From Peptoclostridium sp965368085 (lineage in GTDB: Bacteria; Bacillota; Clostridia; Peptostreptococcales; Peptostreptococcaceae): a stretch of DNA of 64,000 nucleotides. The notes beneath the pieces are model-generated. The model was not told the DNA's origin, did no database searches, and saw nothing but the letters and a program-made list of their open reading frames with translations. Within the stretch, counting starts at the first letter, position 1, and each line of letters starts with the position of its first letter. Both the position numbers and the translations under genes were made by a program. Shown here one piece after another: positions 9,401 through 18,073 of the stretch. The stretch spans positions 50,459 to 114,458 of the forward strand of contig CBDULP010000005.1 in assembly GCA_965368085.1 (NCBI GenBank). The letters run 5' to 3'.

Positions 9401-9751
9401 GGGGATGTAAAGGTTTCGACGGGGGTTTGGAGTCTAGAGTAGCGAGTCATGTTTACTCCGGTTCATGTAAAAAACTTGGGAATAAATATAATTGCAAACG
9501 ATAATTACGCTTTAGCTGCCTAATGCGCGGCTCGTCCTCCTAAGTGTCCCGCGAACTTAGATAGGGCGTCAAATTAGTGGGGAACTGTCTTTAGGGGTGT
9601 CTCGACCAAAAGGCGGATCAATTGGGACTGGCCGAGCAGGCATTCTGTTGCTGGAAGACTTGCAAGGCGAGATTTAAAACAGCAAATACACTCGTAGAAG
9701 CTCTAGGTAAAGGGCTTTCGGACAGGGGTTCGACTCCCCTCATCTCCACCA
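9401..9751 (+). ncRNA. ssrA: transfer-messenger RNA (tmRNA)
   Basis: The 5' end GGGGATG pairs with the 3' CATCTCC before the genomically encoded CCA (9749-9751), forming the acceptor stem. The T-arm GGGGTTCGACTCCCC and the 5' element AAAGGTTTCGAC are textbook tmRNA. The tag reading frame runs from GCA at 9494 to a TAA at 9521-9523 and encodes ANDNYALAA, one residue shorter than the E. coli tag. The length of 351 nt is normal. The rescue system is completed by the adjacent smpB and rnr. Confidence 0.97.
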
Positions 9752-9767
9752 ATCAAATCCACGAAGA

Positions 9768-9799
9768 CCGCATTGAAAAAATTCAATGCGGTTTTTTAG
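9768..9799 (+). terminator. intrinsic terminator of ssrA
   Basis: Stem ACCGCATTGAA / TTCAATGCGGT followed by six T residues. A diverged copy of this terminator and its flanks occurs near 22673-22724. Confidence 0.88.
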
Positions 9800-9838
9800 T
9801 TATTTTGTATATATATTCTATGGGAAGAGGCTGATAAT

Positions 9839-10657
9839 ATGAAGTTCACCAAATTAAATAAGATAATATGTGAAGTTGATATTAAAAATATTCGTATGAA
9901 ACATATGAATTTATTTTTAGAAAATTTGTCTGAAGAGCAAAAACGATGTAGCGAAGTCAAAACTCTTGAAATAAAAAACATATACAGTAGGGTTACAAAA
10001 CTTAAAGAGGTTGTTGCTGGTAGTTATAATGCTGCTGAACAGCTATATTTGAAGAAAGTCATGGACAGCAAAAACATATACTTGTCAGGAGAGTCTAGAC
10101 GAGAAGACAAAAAGGCACAAAATGCTGGAATTAAAAAAGATATTCAAATTTTAAAAAAAGAAGCTAGAAAGCAGGGTTGCAAAGAGGACAAGATAGAGAT
10201 ATTTAAAAAAATAAAGAAACTTGAAAAAGTAATCAGTCTTAATGAAAATTCTTTAAAAATTTTAGAAAATCAAATGAGGGCAGAATTAAAATCAAATTTT
10301 AAAATTTTTAAGGAATTATCCAATGATGTAGATAGCGCATTTAGCAATAATGAATATGTCGATGATAAAGCGACTATGGGTACTCTAAAGCATTTTCTTG
10401 GGATGATAGCAGGTGCGGTATCACCAGCTATTGGAGGTATAATAACTGTAATTGATTCAATGGAAGCGGTGCTTGAAGTTATAGAGGGTGTAAATGGAAG
10501 GCGAAAATTGCATGAAAGTATTGATAAGATGGATGAAGGGATACATAGAATAAGGCAAAAGGAGAAACAACTATGGGTTACTATGCTAATGTTGAAAATT
10601 TATCTTGAAGATTTTGATTTCCTTAAGGACTTTTTTAAGGATGTTGTTAATGAATAA
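9839..10657 (+). CDS. coiled-coil protein with one hydrophobic glycine-rich segment, unknown function
   Basis: I do not recognise this 272-residue protein. It is lysine- and glutamate-rich and likely forms long helices at residues 25-75 and 95-165. A single apolar, glycine-rich stretch (MIAGAVSPAIGGIITVI, about residues 191-207) is followed by more helix. A helical bundle with one buried amphipathic or membrane-seeking segment recalls alpha-pore-forming toxins and some abortive-infection effectors, but that is only an architectural analogy. There is no signal peptide. GGGAAGAGG at 9822-9830 gives a good ATG at 9839. It is the first gene after the tmRNA terminator and is AT-rich relative to the flanking housekeeping genes. 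Confidence 0.6.
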   Translation: MKFTKLNKIICEVDIKNIRMKHMNLFLENLSEEQKRCSEVKTLEIKNIYSRVTKLKEVVAGSYNAAEQLYLKKVMDSKNIYLSGESRREDKKAQNAGIKKDIQILKKEARKQGCKEDKIEIFKKIKKLEKVISLNENSLKILENQMRAELKSNFKIFKELSNDVDSAFSNNEYVDDKATMGTLKHFLGMIAGAVSPAIGGIITVIDSMEAVLEVIEGVNGRRKLHESIDKMDEGIHRIRQKEKQLWVTMLMLKIYLEDFDFLKDFFKDVVNE

Positions 10658-10767
10658 ATCTATACGATGTTTAGCAGTAGTTAATTATGTTGTAAAAAAT
10701 ATCATCTAATACAGCATTATTATAACCTCTGTCAAAGGATAATATTTTTGTTAAATATGAAGCTTGA

Positions 10768-10870
10768 GAGAGTAGTTATCGGAAAGTTGCTTTCGCGGGC
10801 TTTTATTATTTCTAAAAGAATGAGGATGCTGGCTACAACACAGAAGAGCATTTTGAGAAAGTAAGTATAT
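10768..10870 (+). pseudogene. remnant of terminator plus DUF1643 gene start
   Basis: A 14-codon reading frame at 10820-10864 (MRMLATTQKSILRK, then stop) matches the start of the DUF1643 gene at 15708 (MSILATPQKSTLRTEAYF). The 50 bases before it are a decayed version of the hairpin at 15649-15691, including GGGCTTTTATTATTTCT. The match stops where the perfect inverted repeat at 10867 begins. It is therefore a degenerate direct repeat that, with the copy at about 15650-15760, brackets the four-gene HEPN operon. Confidence 0.65.
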
Positions 10871-10922
10871 ACAAAAAGAAGGTATATTCCAGTAAATGAG
10901 AATATACCTTCTTTTTGTATAT
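10867..10922. terminator. long perfect inverted repeat, probable bidirectional terminator
   Basis: Two 22-base perfectly complementary arms (10867-10888 and 10901-10922) around a 12-base loop, with A-run and T-run edges. It insulates the HEPN operon from upstream transcription. Confidence 0.7.
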
Positions 10923-10976
10923 ATGGATTTATTATATAATGGGAATGTAAATATAATAAATGGAGTGTGATATGAG

Positions 10977-12260
10977 TTGAAGATAGGATTTGAAATATGG
11001 ATAAAAGAACAGCATTTACCAAATGAAGCAGTTAATTTATTTAATGAAGCGATATTATGCTATAAAATATCTGCATACAGAGCATCCTTATTAATGTCTT
11101 ATTTGGGTTTTCAAAGTGTTTTAAGATATAGATTAATAACAGCACCCGAAAAGCCAGATGGAATTGATAAAGGTTGGTGGGACAAAAATATTTTGAAAAA
11201 TTTAAATGACGAAAAGAACTGGGATTCAACAGTTTTCAGCTCCATACAGAAGAATAACGAAAAACAAATTTTTTTGATAAGTGACGACATTAGGCGAGAA
11301 GTAACATACTGGAAGGATAGAAGAAATGACTGCGCACATGCAAAAGACAATATAATAAACTATTCTCATGTGGAGGCTTTTTGGCTGTTTATAGAATCAC
11401 ATCTAGCAAAGTTTATGGTTGATGGTGGTAAAGCAGGTCTACTAGATAAAATTAAAAAACATTATGATAAAACACGTACTCCGCCAAATACAGATGTTAG
11501 CTATCTGATTAGGGATATTCCTCATGCTATGAATAGTCGAGAAATCCCACAGTTTTTAAGTGAAGTTTATAAAATGCTGAATGAGGAATTTTATATGTTT
11601 TTAGAGATAAATGAGAGACATGAAACATATCCGTTTTGGAAGCATTTGGCGAATTGTACAGTAGAAGATGTTCGAAATGGTTTTTATGATTTTGTTAAAA
11701 GTGACTGGGTTATTTTTTATGATTTTATTAATACATTCCCCAATAAGTTCAATGAAATTGCTTCGGATAAGGATTTCATTAGGCAATTCTGGACAGATAA
11801 AATATGGATGTTTTTTCAGTGTGATTATGCAAGTGCTTGGCAAATTATTAAATCGCTAATAGAGAATAGGATAATACCTGAGGATGAGATTGATGATTTT
11901 GTTAAAAAGCTTAATAGAAAGGTGAAGAAAAATCCACCAGCTGAAATTATGCCATTACTATTAAAAACAAAATACTTTGGCCATATGAAAGAGTCATTAT
12001 TTGAGTCTAGAGAAATATCAACACCTCCTAATGGAATTCATTATGCGAATTCAAATTGGAAAAGGATAAGATTCTATATTACAAATATTGGGTTAGATGA
12101 GTTGGTGGTTAAAGAATTAAATAGCGGTTACTTAGCAGCAAGTTATGGAACATTTTTTGAAGGGATGGAAGGATTATTTGAAAAAGATGGAGATTTTACA
12201 AATGAATACAAAAAAATCGTTGAAGCTTGTGGCTTAACAATGCCGTCTGATTTAGCATAA
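10977..12260 (+). CDS. HEPN-domain protein, putative RNase toxin of a HEPN-MNT pair
   Basis: The 427-residue protein has an N-terminal helical region (about 1-150) resembling HEPN domains: the helix AILCYKISAYRASLLMSYLGFQSVLR, then the catalytic-type motif RNDCAH (Arg116 to His121), which fits the RNxxxH signature of HEPN RNases. The remaining 280 residues (about 150-427) are unfamiliar and make it much longer than ordinary HepT toxins of about 130 residues. The start is TTG with GGAG 11 bases upstream. The next gene encodes a minimal nucleotidyltransferase, the typical partner that neutralises HEPN toxins by modifying them. RNA cleavage is inferred from the motif. Confidence 0.7.
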   Translation: MKIGFEIWIKEQHLPNEAVNLFNEAILCYKISAYRASLLMSYLGFQSVLRYRLITAPEKPDGIDKGWWDKNILKNLNDEKNWDSTVFSSIQKNNEKQIFLISDDIRREVTYWKDRRNDCAHAKDNIINYSHVEAFWLFIESHLAKFMVDGGKAGLLDKIKKHYDKTRTPPNTDVSYLIRDIPHAMNSREIPQFLSEVYKMLNEEFYMFLEINERHETYPFWKHLANCTVEDVRNGFYDFVKSDWVIFYDFINTFPNKFNEIASDKDFIRQFWTDKIWMFFQCDYASAWQIIKSLIENRIIPEDEIDDFVKKLNRKVKKNPPAEIMPLLLKTKYFGHMKESLFESREISTPPNGIHYANSNWKRIRFYITNIGLDELVVKELNSGYLAASYGTFFEGMEGLFEKDGDFTNEYKKIVEACGLTMPSDLA

Positions 12261-12291
12261 GATAATGATGCAATGTTTATAGGGGGATTAT

Positions 12292-12909
12292 ATGGACGAG
12301 GTTGAGGAATTTGATAAAGAATTACTTAGTACAACTGATGAGGATGACAGGCTTAATTTTATAAGGAAATATTTCTTTCATGGGGTACCGTATGTCTTTA
12401 AGGGCAGAGAGGATGATTATTTTGACTTTAGAAGCTTAATTTCAAATCATTTTGATATTGGTTTTCATGAGGTTTTTATTGTAGGCTCAGGAAAGTTTGG
12501 TTTTAGTTATATAAAGAAAACTAAATTTAGTTATGAATCTGATATTGATGTTGTTTTAGTAAATGAATCTTTATTTGATTACTATTATGAAAAAATTTGT
12601 AATTATCAGTATGAAATGGACAAATATCACAAAACTATATCTATTGATGAAAAAAGAGAATATGCTGAGTTTATGCGTTATTTTATTAAGGGGTGGATGA
12701 GACCGGATTTATTGCCAATTTCATTTCAAATGGAGTTACTAAAAGATGAGTGGTTCAATTTTTTCCAATCTATATCTCATAATAAATCAAAAGTAGGAAA
12801 TTATAAAGTAGCCGGAGGATTATATAAGAACTATAATTATTTAGAAAAGTATTACGTGAATAGTATTAATGCGTATTATAAAAAAATTAGTATTGAAAGA
12901 GGAGAATAG
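12292..12909 (+). CDS. minimal nucleotidyltransferase (MNT), putative antitoxin
   Basis: The 205-residue protein carries the nucleotidyltransferase signature: GSGKFGF (Gly65-Ser66) followed by SDIDVVLV with the two metal-binding aspartates Asp84 and Asp86. These motifs define the pol-beta-fold NTases that in HEPN-MNT systems AMPylate or oligoadenylate the toxin. It lies 31 bases after the HEPN gene with GGGGGATT as ribosome site. Its last codons contain the ribosome site of the next gene, so translation is coupled. It is larger than MntA (about 140 residues), with extra C-terminal aromatic-rich sequence. Confidence 0.72.
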   Translation: MDEVEEFDKELLSTTDEDDRLNFIRKYFFHGVPYVFKGREDDYFDFRSLISNHFDIGFHEVFIVGSGKFGFSYIKKTKFSYESDIDVVLVNESLFDYYYEKICNYQYEMDKYHKTISIDEKREYAEFMRYFIKGWMRPDLLPISFQMELLKDEWFNFFQSISHNKSKVGNYKVAGGLYKNYNYLEKYYVNSINAYYKKISIERGE

Positions 12910-12910
12910 T

Positions 12911-13921
12911 ATGGCAAAACAAATACATGCAACACCAAGTACTAAGAAAATATCTGACTTATATACCAGATTGACGGCTGAAAGTCCGAGTTTAATTCTT
13001 CAACCTGAGTTTCAGAGAAGATTTGTATGGACGGATGAACATAAAGAAAAATTGATTGATACATTATTAAGAGGGTTACCTATACCTGAGATATATATTG
13101 CTCAATCGGGAATTGATATTCAAAAGATATGGACACAAGAGGTAGTAGTAGATGGACAACAAAGATTGAGTACTATAATTCAATATATTAATGAAGATAA
13201 AGAGTCAAAAGTTTTTGGTAATATTGTTCCAAAATTTGAACAATTAAGCCCTGAAGATAAAAGAGATTTTCTAAGCTACGATATTGTGATTAGAGATTTG
13301 GGTGATTTAGAAGGCAACGAAATTATTGATATATTTAAGAGGATTAATTCTACTAGGTATGGACTTAATGATGTTGAGCTACATAATGCAGTATATGATG
13401 GTAAGTTTATTTCAACTGCAAAAGAAATAGCGAAAGAAATAGAATTGAAAGAATTACCTTTTTTAACAGATACAAAAATAAGCAGGATGGAGGATATTAA
13501 CTTTATTCTGCTCTTAATGTCTACTATAGTGAATGGTGGTTATTTTACACGTGATAAAGAGATTGAAAAAAGTATCATAAATTATAATAATAATTTTGAA
13601 AAAAAAGAGGAAATTAAGGAGAAAATGATATCAATATTTGCTTATATTGATAAATTAAACTTAAGTGATGATTCTATTTGGTATAGAAAATCGAATTATT
13701 ATACTCTTTTTATAGAATTCTACAATAATGAACTTCGAGATAGTGAAGAAATCATAATGAAATTAGTTGACTTTGAAGGAAATATTTTGAAGAGCAAAGG
13801 TCAGAATAAATCTGAAAATGACTACAGTATGTACTATTCGTATATGTATACTGGAACAAATAGTAGACAGGCAAGAGTTAGAAGAGGAGAAATTTTCTCA
13901 CGTTATATTTTTGATAAATAA
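12911..13921 (+). CDS. DUF262-domain protein (GmrS-like, ParB/sulfiredoxin fold)
   Basis: The 336-residue protein has the DUF262 motifs QPEFQRRFVW (31-40), VVDGQQRLST (79-88) and IFKRINSTRYGLNDVEL (about 147-163). In GmrSD, BrxU and related defence proteins this domain binds and hydrolyses nucleotides to drive an HNH (DUF1524) nuclease. No DUF1524/HNH region is present here, so it is a stand-alone DUF262 protein. ATG 12911 lies one base after the MNT stop with AGAGGAG upstream, showing tight coupling. The nuclease role may be taken by the PD-(D/E)XK protein encoded next, which is my inference. Confidence 0.8.
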   Translation: MAKQIHATPSTKKISDLYTRLTAESPSLILQPEFQRRFVWTDEHKEKLIDTLLRGLPIPEIYIAQSGIDIQKIWTQEVVVDGQQRLSTIIQYINEDKESKVFGNIVPKFEQLSPEDKRDFLSYDIVIRDLGDLEGNEIIDIFKRINSTRYGLNDVELHNAVYDGKFISTAKEIAKEIELKELPFLTDTKISRMEDINFILLLMSTIVNGGYFTRDKEIEKSIINYNNNFEKKEEIKEKMISIFAYIDKLNLSDDSIWYRKSNYYTLFIEFYNNELRDSEEIIMKLVDFEGNILKSKGQNKSENDYSMYYSYMYTGTNSRQARVRRGEIFSRYIFDK

Positions 13922-13935
13922 TTAAAGAGGGGATA

Positions 13936-14010
13936 ATGTATATTGTAAATAAACGTAAATATAAAAACGGAGAAAATAAAAAATTCGGAATGATTTTTAT
14001 GGAAGTTTAG
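13936..14010 (+). CDS. possible 24-residue leader peptide
   Basis: A short reading frame (MYIVNKRKYKNGENKKFGMI...) follows a good AGAGGGG ribosome site in the 152-base gap between the DUF262 and nuclease genes. It is lysine-rich. It may be a real micro-protein, a leader, or chance. Confidence 0.25.
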   Translation: MYIVNKRKYKNGENKKFGMIFMEV

Positions 14011-14073
14011 GAATGGTGTTAATAATATGGTTTAATTAGCATAATGAATTAACTTATAGGGGGTAACAGGGGA

Positions 14074-15597
14074 ATGATAGAAAAACTAGAGAAAGAAATG
14101 AATGAATATATTGCTAGTAAAAAAGTATTTAGGGCGGATAGAGATTTATTAATAGAAAAAGTAGTAACAGAATTTGAAGGAAGAGTAAGAAGTATTCTAA
14201 ATGTACCTACAGCAGATAGTTTGACACATAAAGAGTTAGATACTTTAAATACGTGTATTGATTTGATTTACAAATATAGCAAAGCAAAGGAAACGAAAAG
14301 CTTTGTTTTTAAAGAAAATTCGATTAAGGATTTATATGAAGATAGTGAAAAATATTTTTGTATAAAAAATATTATATATCAATATAGAAAAGAAAGAATA
14401 CATTTAATCAATCAAAGAGAAAATGAATTACACTTTAGGGCTGTAATGGATTTAAATAATGAAAATCATCAAATCGAAGTATTGAACTATATAAATAAAT
14501 TAAAAAGTTACAGTGAATATTTTGAAAAAATGAAAGAGCATATCATGAAAGAGCAAAAGAATAACCTAAATCCATACAAAATGTTTCGTATGGCTATAGA
14601 TACTTATAGATATTTACCAAGTGATATATTAATCGATGGGTTTACTATAGATGAAATTTATGATTGTATAGCTATATTAATGGCATATTCAGGTAGCCTT
14701 ATACAAACGGGTGTATTTTTTGGAACTATTGAACATAATAAACTTTTAGAACGTATTCAACAGATGTTGAATTTAGAACAGGATAAGGTTGACAAGATAA
14801 TTGGAATATTAACATATGAGCATTCTGATAAACCAACAGATATAATTCATACTCCGTTAATAAAACTAAATCATGGAGGAGATGAGCCGGAATACTTAAT
14901 TTCTCCATGTTTGATTCTTAATAGTAATGTAGAAAGGAACGTATATAATTTAATAAATTTGAAATACCATGATAGATACTGTGGATTTACTAATAAAAAA
15001 GAAAGCTTGATGGTTAAAAGGCTGGAGTTTGAAACTAGAAAATATTCTAATTTAATTATAGAATCAGATAAAAACCTATATAAACAGGGTACAAAACAAA
15101 TGCTTACTAATTTAGATTTTGTTATGTATGATAAGATACAAAAAGCACTATTGATATGTGAATTGAAGGATTTTATTAGAGCGGACAGTGCTTCGGAGCA
15201 CATTAATGTTGATGGTAGAAGGGAAAAAGAAGGGCTGAAAAAGGGAATTAATCAAATTAAATTGATTGCTGACTATTTTGAACATAATGAGGAGGTTGTT
15301 TTAGAAAAATGCTTTAGAAATAAGTCGATGGAAGTGGATAAAGTATTATGTTGTATTATAAGTAAAGATAATCTTGGGAGTAGATTTATTCCAAAAGAAA
15401 CTAATATTTTAGATGAATCAAATTTTATTAATTTACTTCATAAAAATACAGGTGATTTGTTGCAAACCATTAAAGATATAGAGGAAAAAAATTATTATCC
15501 TAAATATAATAAAGACTATTGGATTGCTGAAAAAGAACTTGAATTTTGTGGATATAAGATACAAATAGATGAGTTTAGAGTTAAGCATATTAATTAA
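14074..15597 (+). CDS. large protein with C-terminal PD-(D/E)XK nuclease-like core
   Basis: The 507-residue protein is unrecognised as a whole. At residues 318-400 it shows the order expected for a restriction-type nuclease core: Glu320, Asp348 in TNLDFVMYD, Glu363-x-Lys365 in LLICELKDF, and a following glutamine in GINQIK. The N-terminal 300 residues are helical and charged and could form a recognition or partner-binding region. GGGGGTAACAGGGG precedes the ATG. It is the last gene of the HEPN-MNT-DUF262 operon and ends before a strong terminator. Nuclease activity is inferred from the motif pattern only. Confidence 0.62.
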   Translation: MIEKLEKEMNEYIASKKVFRADRDLLIEKVVTEFEGRVRSILNVPTADSLTHKELDTLNTCIDLIYKYSKAKETKSFVFKENSIKDLYEDSEKYFCIKNIIYQYRKERIHLINQRENELHFRAVMDLNNENHQIEVLNYINKLKSYSEYFEKMKEHIMKEQKNNLNPYKMFRMAIDTYRYLPSDILIDGFTIDEIYDCIAILMAYSGSLIQTGVFFGTIEHNKLLERIQQMLNLEQDKVDKIIGILTYEHSDKPTDIIHTPLIKLNHGGDEPEYLISPCLILNSNVERNVYNLINLKYHDRYCGFTNKKESLMVKRLEFETRKYSNLIIESDKNLYKQGTKQMLTNLDFVMYDKIQKALLICELKDFIRADSASEHINVDGRREKEGLKKGINQIKLIADYFEHNEEVVLEKCFRNKSMEVDKVLCCIISKDNLGSRFIPKETNILDESNFINLLHKNTGDLLQTIKDIEEKNYYPKYNKDYWIAEKELEFCGYKIQIDEFRVKHIN

Positions 15598-15648
15598 TAA
15601 CGTAAATAATGAAATAACCTAATATTTGAACATATATTATATCTATGA

Positions 15649-15693
15649 ATAAAGCCCTTGAAAGATTATCACTTTCTTTCAAGGGCTTTATTA
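15649..15693 (+). terminator. intrinsic terminator closing the HEPN operon
   Basis: A 17-bp stem (15649-15665 with 15675-15691) around AAGCCCTTGAAAG / CTTTCAAGGGCTT followed by TTATT. A degenerate copy is seen at about 10768-10813. Confidence 0.8.
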
Positions 15694-15707
15694 TTTCTTG
15701 AAGGGAG

Positions 15708-15908
15708 ATGAGCATATTGGCTACACCGCAGAAGAGCACACTGAGGACAGAGGCATACTTTTCAGAAGACGGAAAACACAGATACCTGCTTAGGAAGGAG
15801 TGGGAGAAAGGCAAGAAGAAGGCTATGGTCATAATGATAAACCCTAGTGCAGCGGACAACATCGTAATGGACCACACAACAATGTTTGTCGTAAATAATT
15901 GTCAATAG
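15708..15908 (+). pseudogene. DUF1643 protein, N-terminal fragment cut by an IS21 element
   Basis: The frame encodes ATPQKSTLRTEAYF, HRYLLRKEW, then VIMINPSAADNIVMDHTT, which is the conserved core start of the DUF1643 family (normally about 160 residues). After about residue 63 the homology stops and the frame closes inside the left end of the IS21 element. The rest of the gene is not found on the other side of the element. The gene is therefore broken. Its start region is duplicated in decayed form near 10820. Confidence 0.75.
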
Positions 15909-15957
15909 CGTTTCTGTTTTCCAGAAAATCCCCGGTTGAAAATTCCCTTTTTTGACG

Positions 15958-16731
15958 TTATTCATTTTTAGATATTTTGCTGGAATTAAAAAATCCAGCT
16001 TTTTTCTTTTCTTTAATTCTATAGCTTTCACCTTTGATATTTATAGTTGTTGAGTGGTGCAGAAGCCTGTCTAAAATTGCTGTCGCAACTACATTGTCTC
16101 CGAATATGTCACCCCAATAGCCATATGACTTATTGGATGTTATTATCAAGGAACTCCTCTCATAACGCTCTGAGACTATCTGAAAGAAGTAATGAGCTAT
16201 CTCACCATACATCTCATTGTATCCTAGTTCATCTATTACAAGGACATCTGGCTTTTGAAGCGTCTTGATTTTCCTGTGTATCTTTCCAGATTGAATATTT
16301 TCGCTAATCATTTTTATTAGTTCATGAGCACTTACAAAATATGCTGTATGACGATTTTTAATGGCTGCAAGTGCTAATCCTACTGCTAAATGTGTCTTTC
16401 CAACGCCTGGAGGGCCTAACAGTATTATATTTTCACTTCGCTGAACGAATTGTAGAGTTAAAAGCTCTTTTATCCTGCGCTCATCCGCGCTAGGTTGAAA
16501 TTCAAAGTCAAATTCATCGATGGTTTTAAGATATGGTAATTTTGCAAGTTTTATGTTGGTTTTTATAGCACGCTGTCTCTTTGCTTCGATTTCAGCCCAT
16601 AAGAGCTTGTCTAAAAATTCAAGGTAAGATATACTATTTTTAGATGCTTCTTCAGCGTGATGGTCATATATTTGCGGAATTGACATGAATTTCAATTCTT
16701 CAAATGCAGCTAAAAGCCTTTCATTTAGCAT
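15958..16731 (-). CDS. istB: IS21-family helper ATPase IstB
   Basis: AAA+ ATPase of 257 residues that assists the IstA transposase in target selection. Walker A GPPGVGKTH (about residues 105-113), Walker B VLVIDELGY and the C-terminal sensor region with LLHHSTTINIKGESYR are typical of IstB. It overlaps the end of istA by 7 bases, indicating translational coupling. The frame looks intact. Confidence 0.95.
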   Translation of the reverse strand: MLNERLLAAFEELKFMSIPQIYDHHAEEASKNSISYLEFLDKLLWAEIEAKRQRAIKTNIKLAKLPYLKTIDEFDFEFQPSADERRIKELLTLQFVQRSENIILLGPPGVGKTHLAVGLALAAIKNRHTAYFVSAHELIKMISENIQSGKIHRKIKTLQKPDVLVIDELGYNEMYGEIAHYFFQIVSERYERSSLIITSNKSYGYWGDIFGDNVVATAILDRLLHHSTTINIKGESYRIKEKKKAGFFNSSKISKNE

Positions 16732-17972
16732 TTGCTCATCACCCCTTCATCAAGAAGTTCATCATAAATACTAAGCGGTCTTTCATGCACTTTGGGGATT
16801 TGTTTTGGAATCAATTTAGGAGCTGTGGGGGCGACCTTTTCATGATTTCCAGACATAATACCTTCAAAGTGCTTTTTATCTTTTACCACACAATATTTAT
16901 CAAAAGCTTTTTCATGCCTTGCAATCAGTTTCTTATCACTTGAATAAATCTCAATTTTTCCGTTTTTCAAGTCTTTTACATTTACATAGCTTCCAACATA
17001 CTTGTACGGAACTGAATATTTTGTAGTTTCGTATGATACAAAGCAGTCACTTGATACCTTGCGTTCTTCAGGATAGCTGCTTTCAAAAGAAGTCTCGTTA
17101 AAGGGTTTTAAGTTTTCAAGCTCAAATCTTTTATTAGGCACTTCGTGCAATGTCCCATGAATTCTTTTATTTGCCGTCTGATCTGCCCAGTTGATAGCCA
17201 TTTCATTTAGCTTGCTGATATTTGAAAACTCCCTTACTCGGGGCCAGAAGTTATTTCGCACATACTTGACTCCATTTTCAACTTTACCTTTTGTTCTTGG
17301 TGAATATGGTCTGCATCTGATCGGCGTAAAGCCGTGATGATTAGCGAAAGCTAGAAATGTTTTATTCCACTTGGTTTCGCCTTTTTCTTTGCTATGGCTA
17401 ACAACGGTTTTCATGTTGTCGTAAAGAATGGTTTCACATACCCCGCCGAAATATTCAAATGCCCTTTCGTGACATCCTGTAAGGGTACTTATTTTCTCAT
17501 CTTCAGTGAATTCAACATAGATTTTTCTAGAATAACCAAGAACCATTACAAAAGCATGGATTTTTTTCTCTCTTCCTTCGTATTCAAATTTAAACTCTCC
17601 CCAGTCAACCTGCGCCTGTTTCCCTGGCGGGGTTTCAAATCGAGAACTTGCTTTCACTATTCTATTTTTTCTCAAAGGCTTCATGAAATCTCTTAATATC
17701 GTGGTTTTTCCAGTATATCCTTGTTCTTTTATCTCTTCATAGATAACAACAGAATTGAAACATCCCTCGTTCATTCTTTTCAAGATATAGCTTTTATGGG
17801 GATCTAGCTTTGAGGGTTTCTTTTTAGTCCTTTTGTACTCAGGAGCCTTGTTTTGTTTCAGCCATTTACTTATTGTTTTTGGATCTCTTCCCGTCAGTTG
17901 GGCAATATCCTTGATATACAGTCCTTGATTTTTCATATCTCTTATCATGAAAACTTCCTCCAATTCTATCAC
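16725..17972 (-). CDS. istA: IS21-family transposase IstA
   Basis: DDE transposase of 415 residues. An N-terminal helix-turn-helix (QGLYIKDIAQLTGRDPKTISKWL) is followed by the rve integrase core with the three acidic residues in QVDWGEF, LYDNMKTV and the GKVENGVKY segment. I keep the GTG start at 17972 because IstA proteins normally begin with MIE(L/V)E; an ATG about 24 bases in also has a ribosome site. The frame looks intact, so the element may still be mobile. Confidence 0.95.
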   Translation of the reverse strand: MIELEEVFMIRDMKNQGLYIKDIAQLTGRDPKTISKWLKQNKAPEYKRTKKKPSKLDPHKSYILKRMNEGCFNSVVIYEEIKEQGYTGKTTILRDFMKPLRKNRIVKASSRFETPPGKQAQVDWGEFKFEYEGREKKIHAFVMVLGYSRKIYVEFTEDEKISTLTGCHERAFEYFGGVCETILYDNMKTVVSHSKEKGETKWNKTFLAFANHHGFTPIRCRPYSPRTKGKVENGVKYVRNNFWPRVREFSNISKLNEMAINWADQTANKRIHGTLHEVPNKRFELENLKPFNETSFESSYPEERKVSSDCFVSYETTKYSVPYKYVGSYVNVKDLKNGKIEIYSSDKKLIARHEKAFDKYCVVKDKKHFEGIMSGNHEKVAPTAPKLIPKQIPKVHERPLSIYDELLDEGVMSKC

Positions 17973-18073
17973 GGCATCTCACTCCTTTAAATTCACTATT
18001 AAAGTAAGTGTACCGTTTTTTATTGGTAGTTTTCAATCGGCGATTAACTGTATTTTAGCATCGATTATGACAA

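Larger units (their letters stand above)
15900..18072 (-). mobile_element. IS21-family insertion sequence
   Basis: About 2.17 kb containing overlapping istA and istB genes on the minus strand, the defining IS21 layout. Proposed ends are TGTCA at 15900 and TGACA at 18072. Sub-terminal repeats related to CCGGTTGAAAATTCCC (left) and CCGATTGAAAACTACC (right, complement) are visible. I see no target duplication, and the two flanks belong to different broken genes, so an adjacent deletion or recombination between copies is likely. Exact ends are uncertain by a few bases. Confidence 0.82.

Noticed and set aside
9622..9834. Open frame of about 70 codons on the plus strand
   Set aside because: It lies almost wholly within the 3' half of tmRNA and its terminator, so it is not a protein gene.
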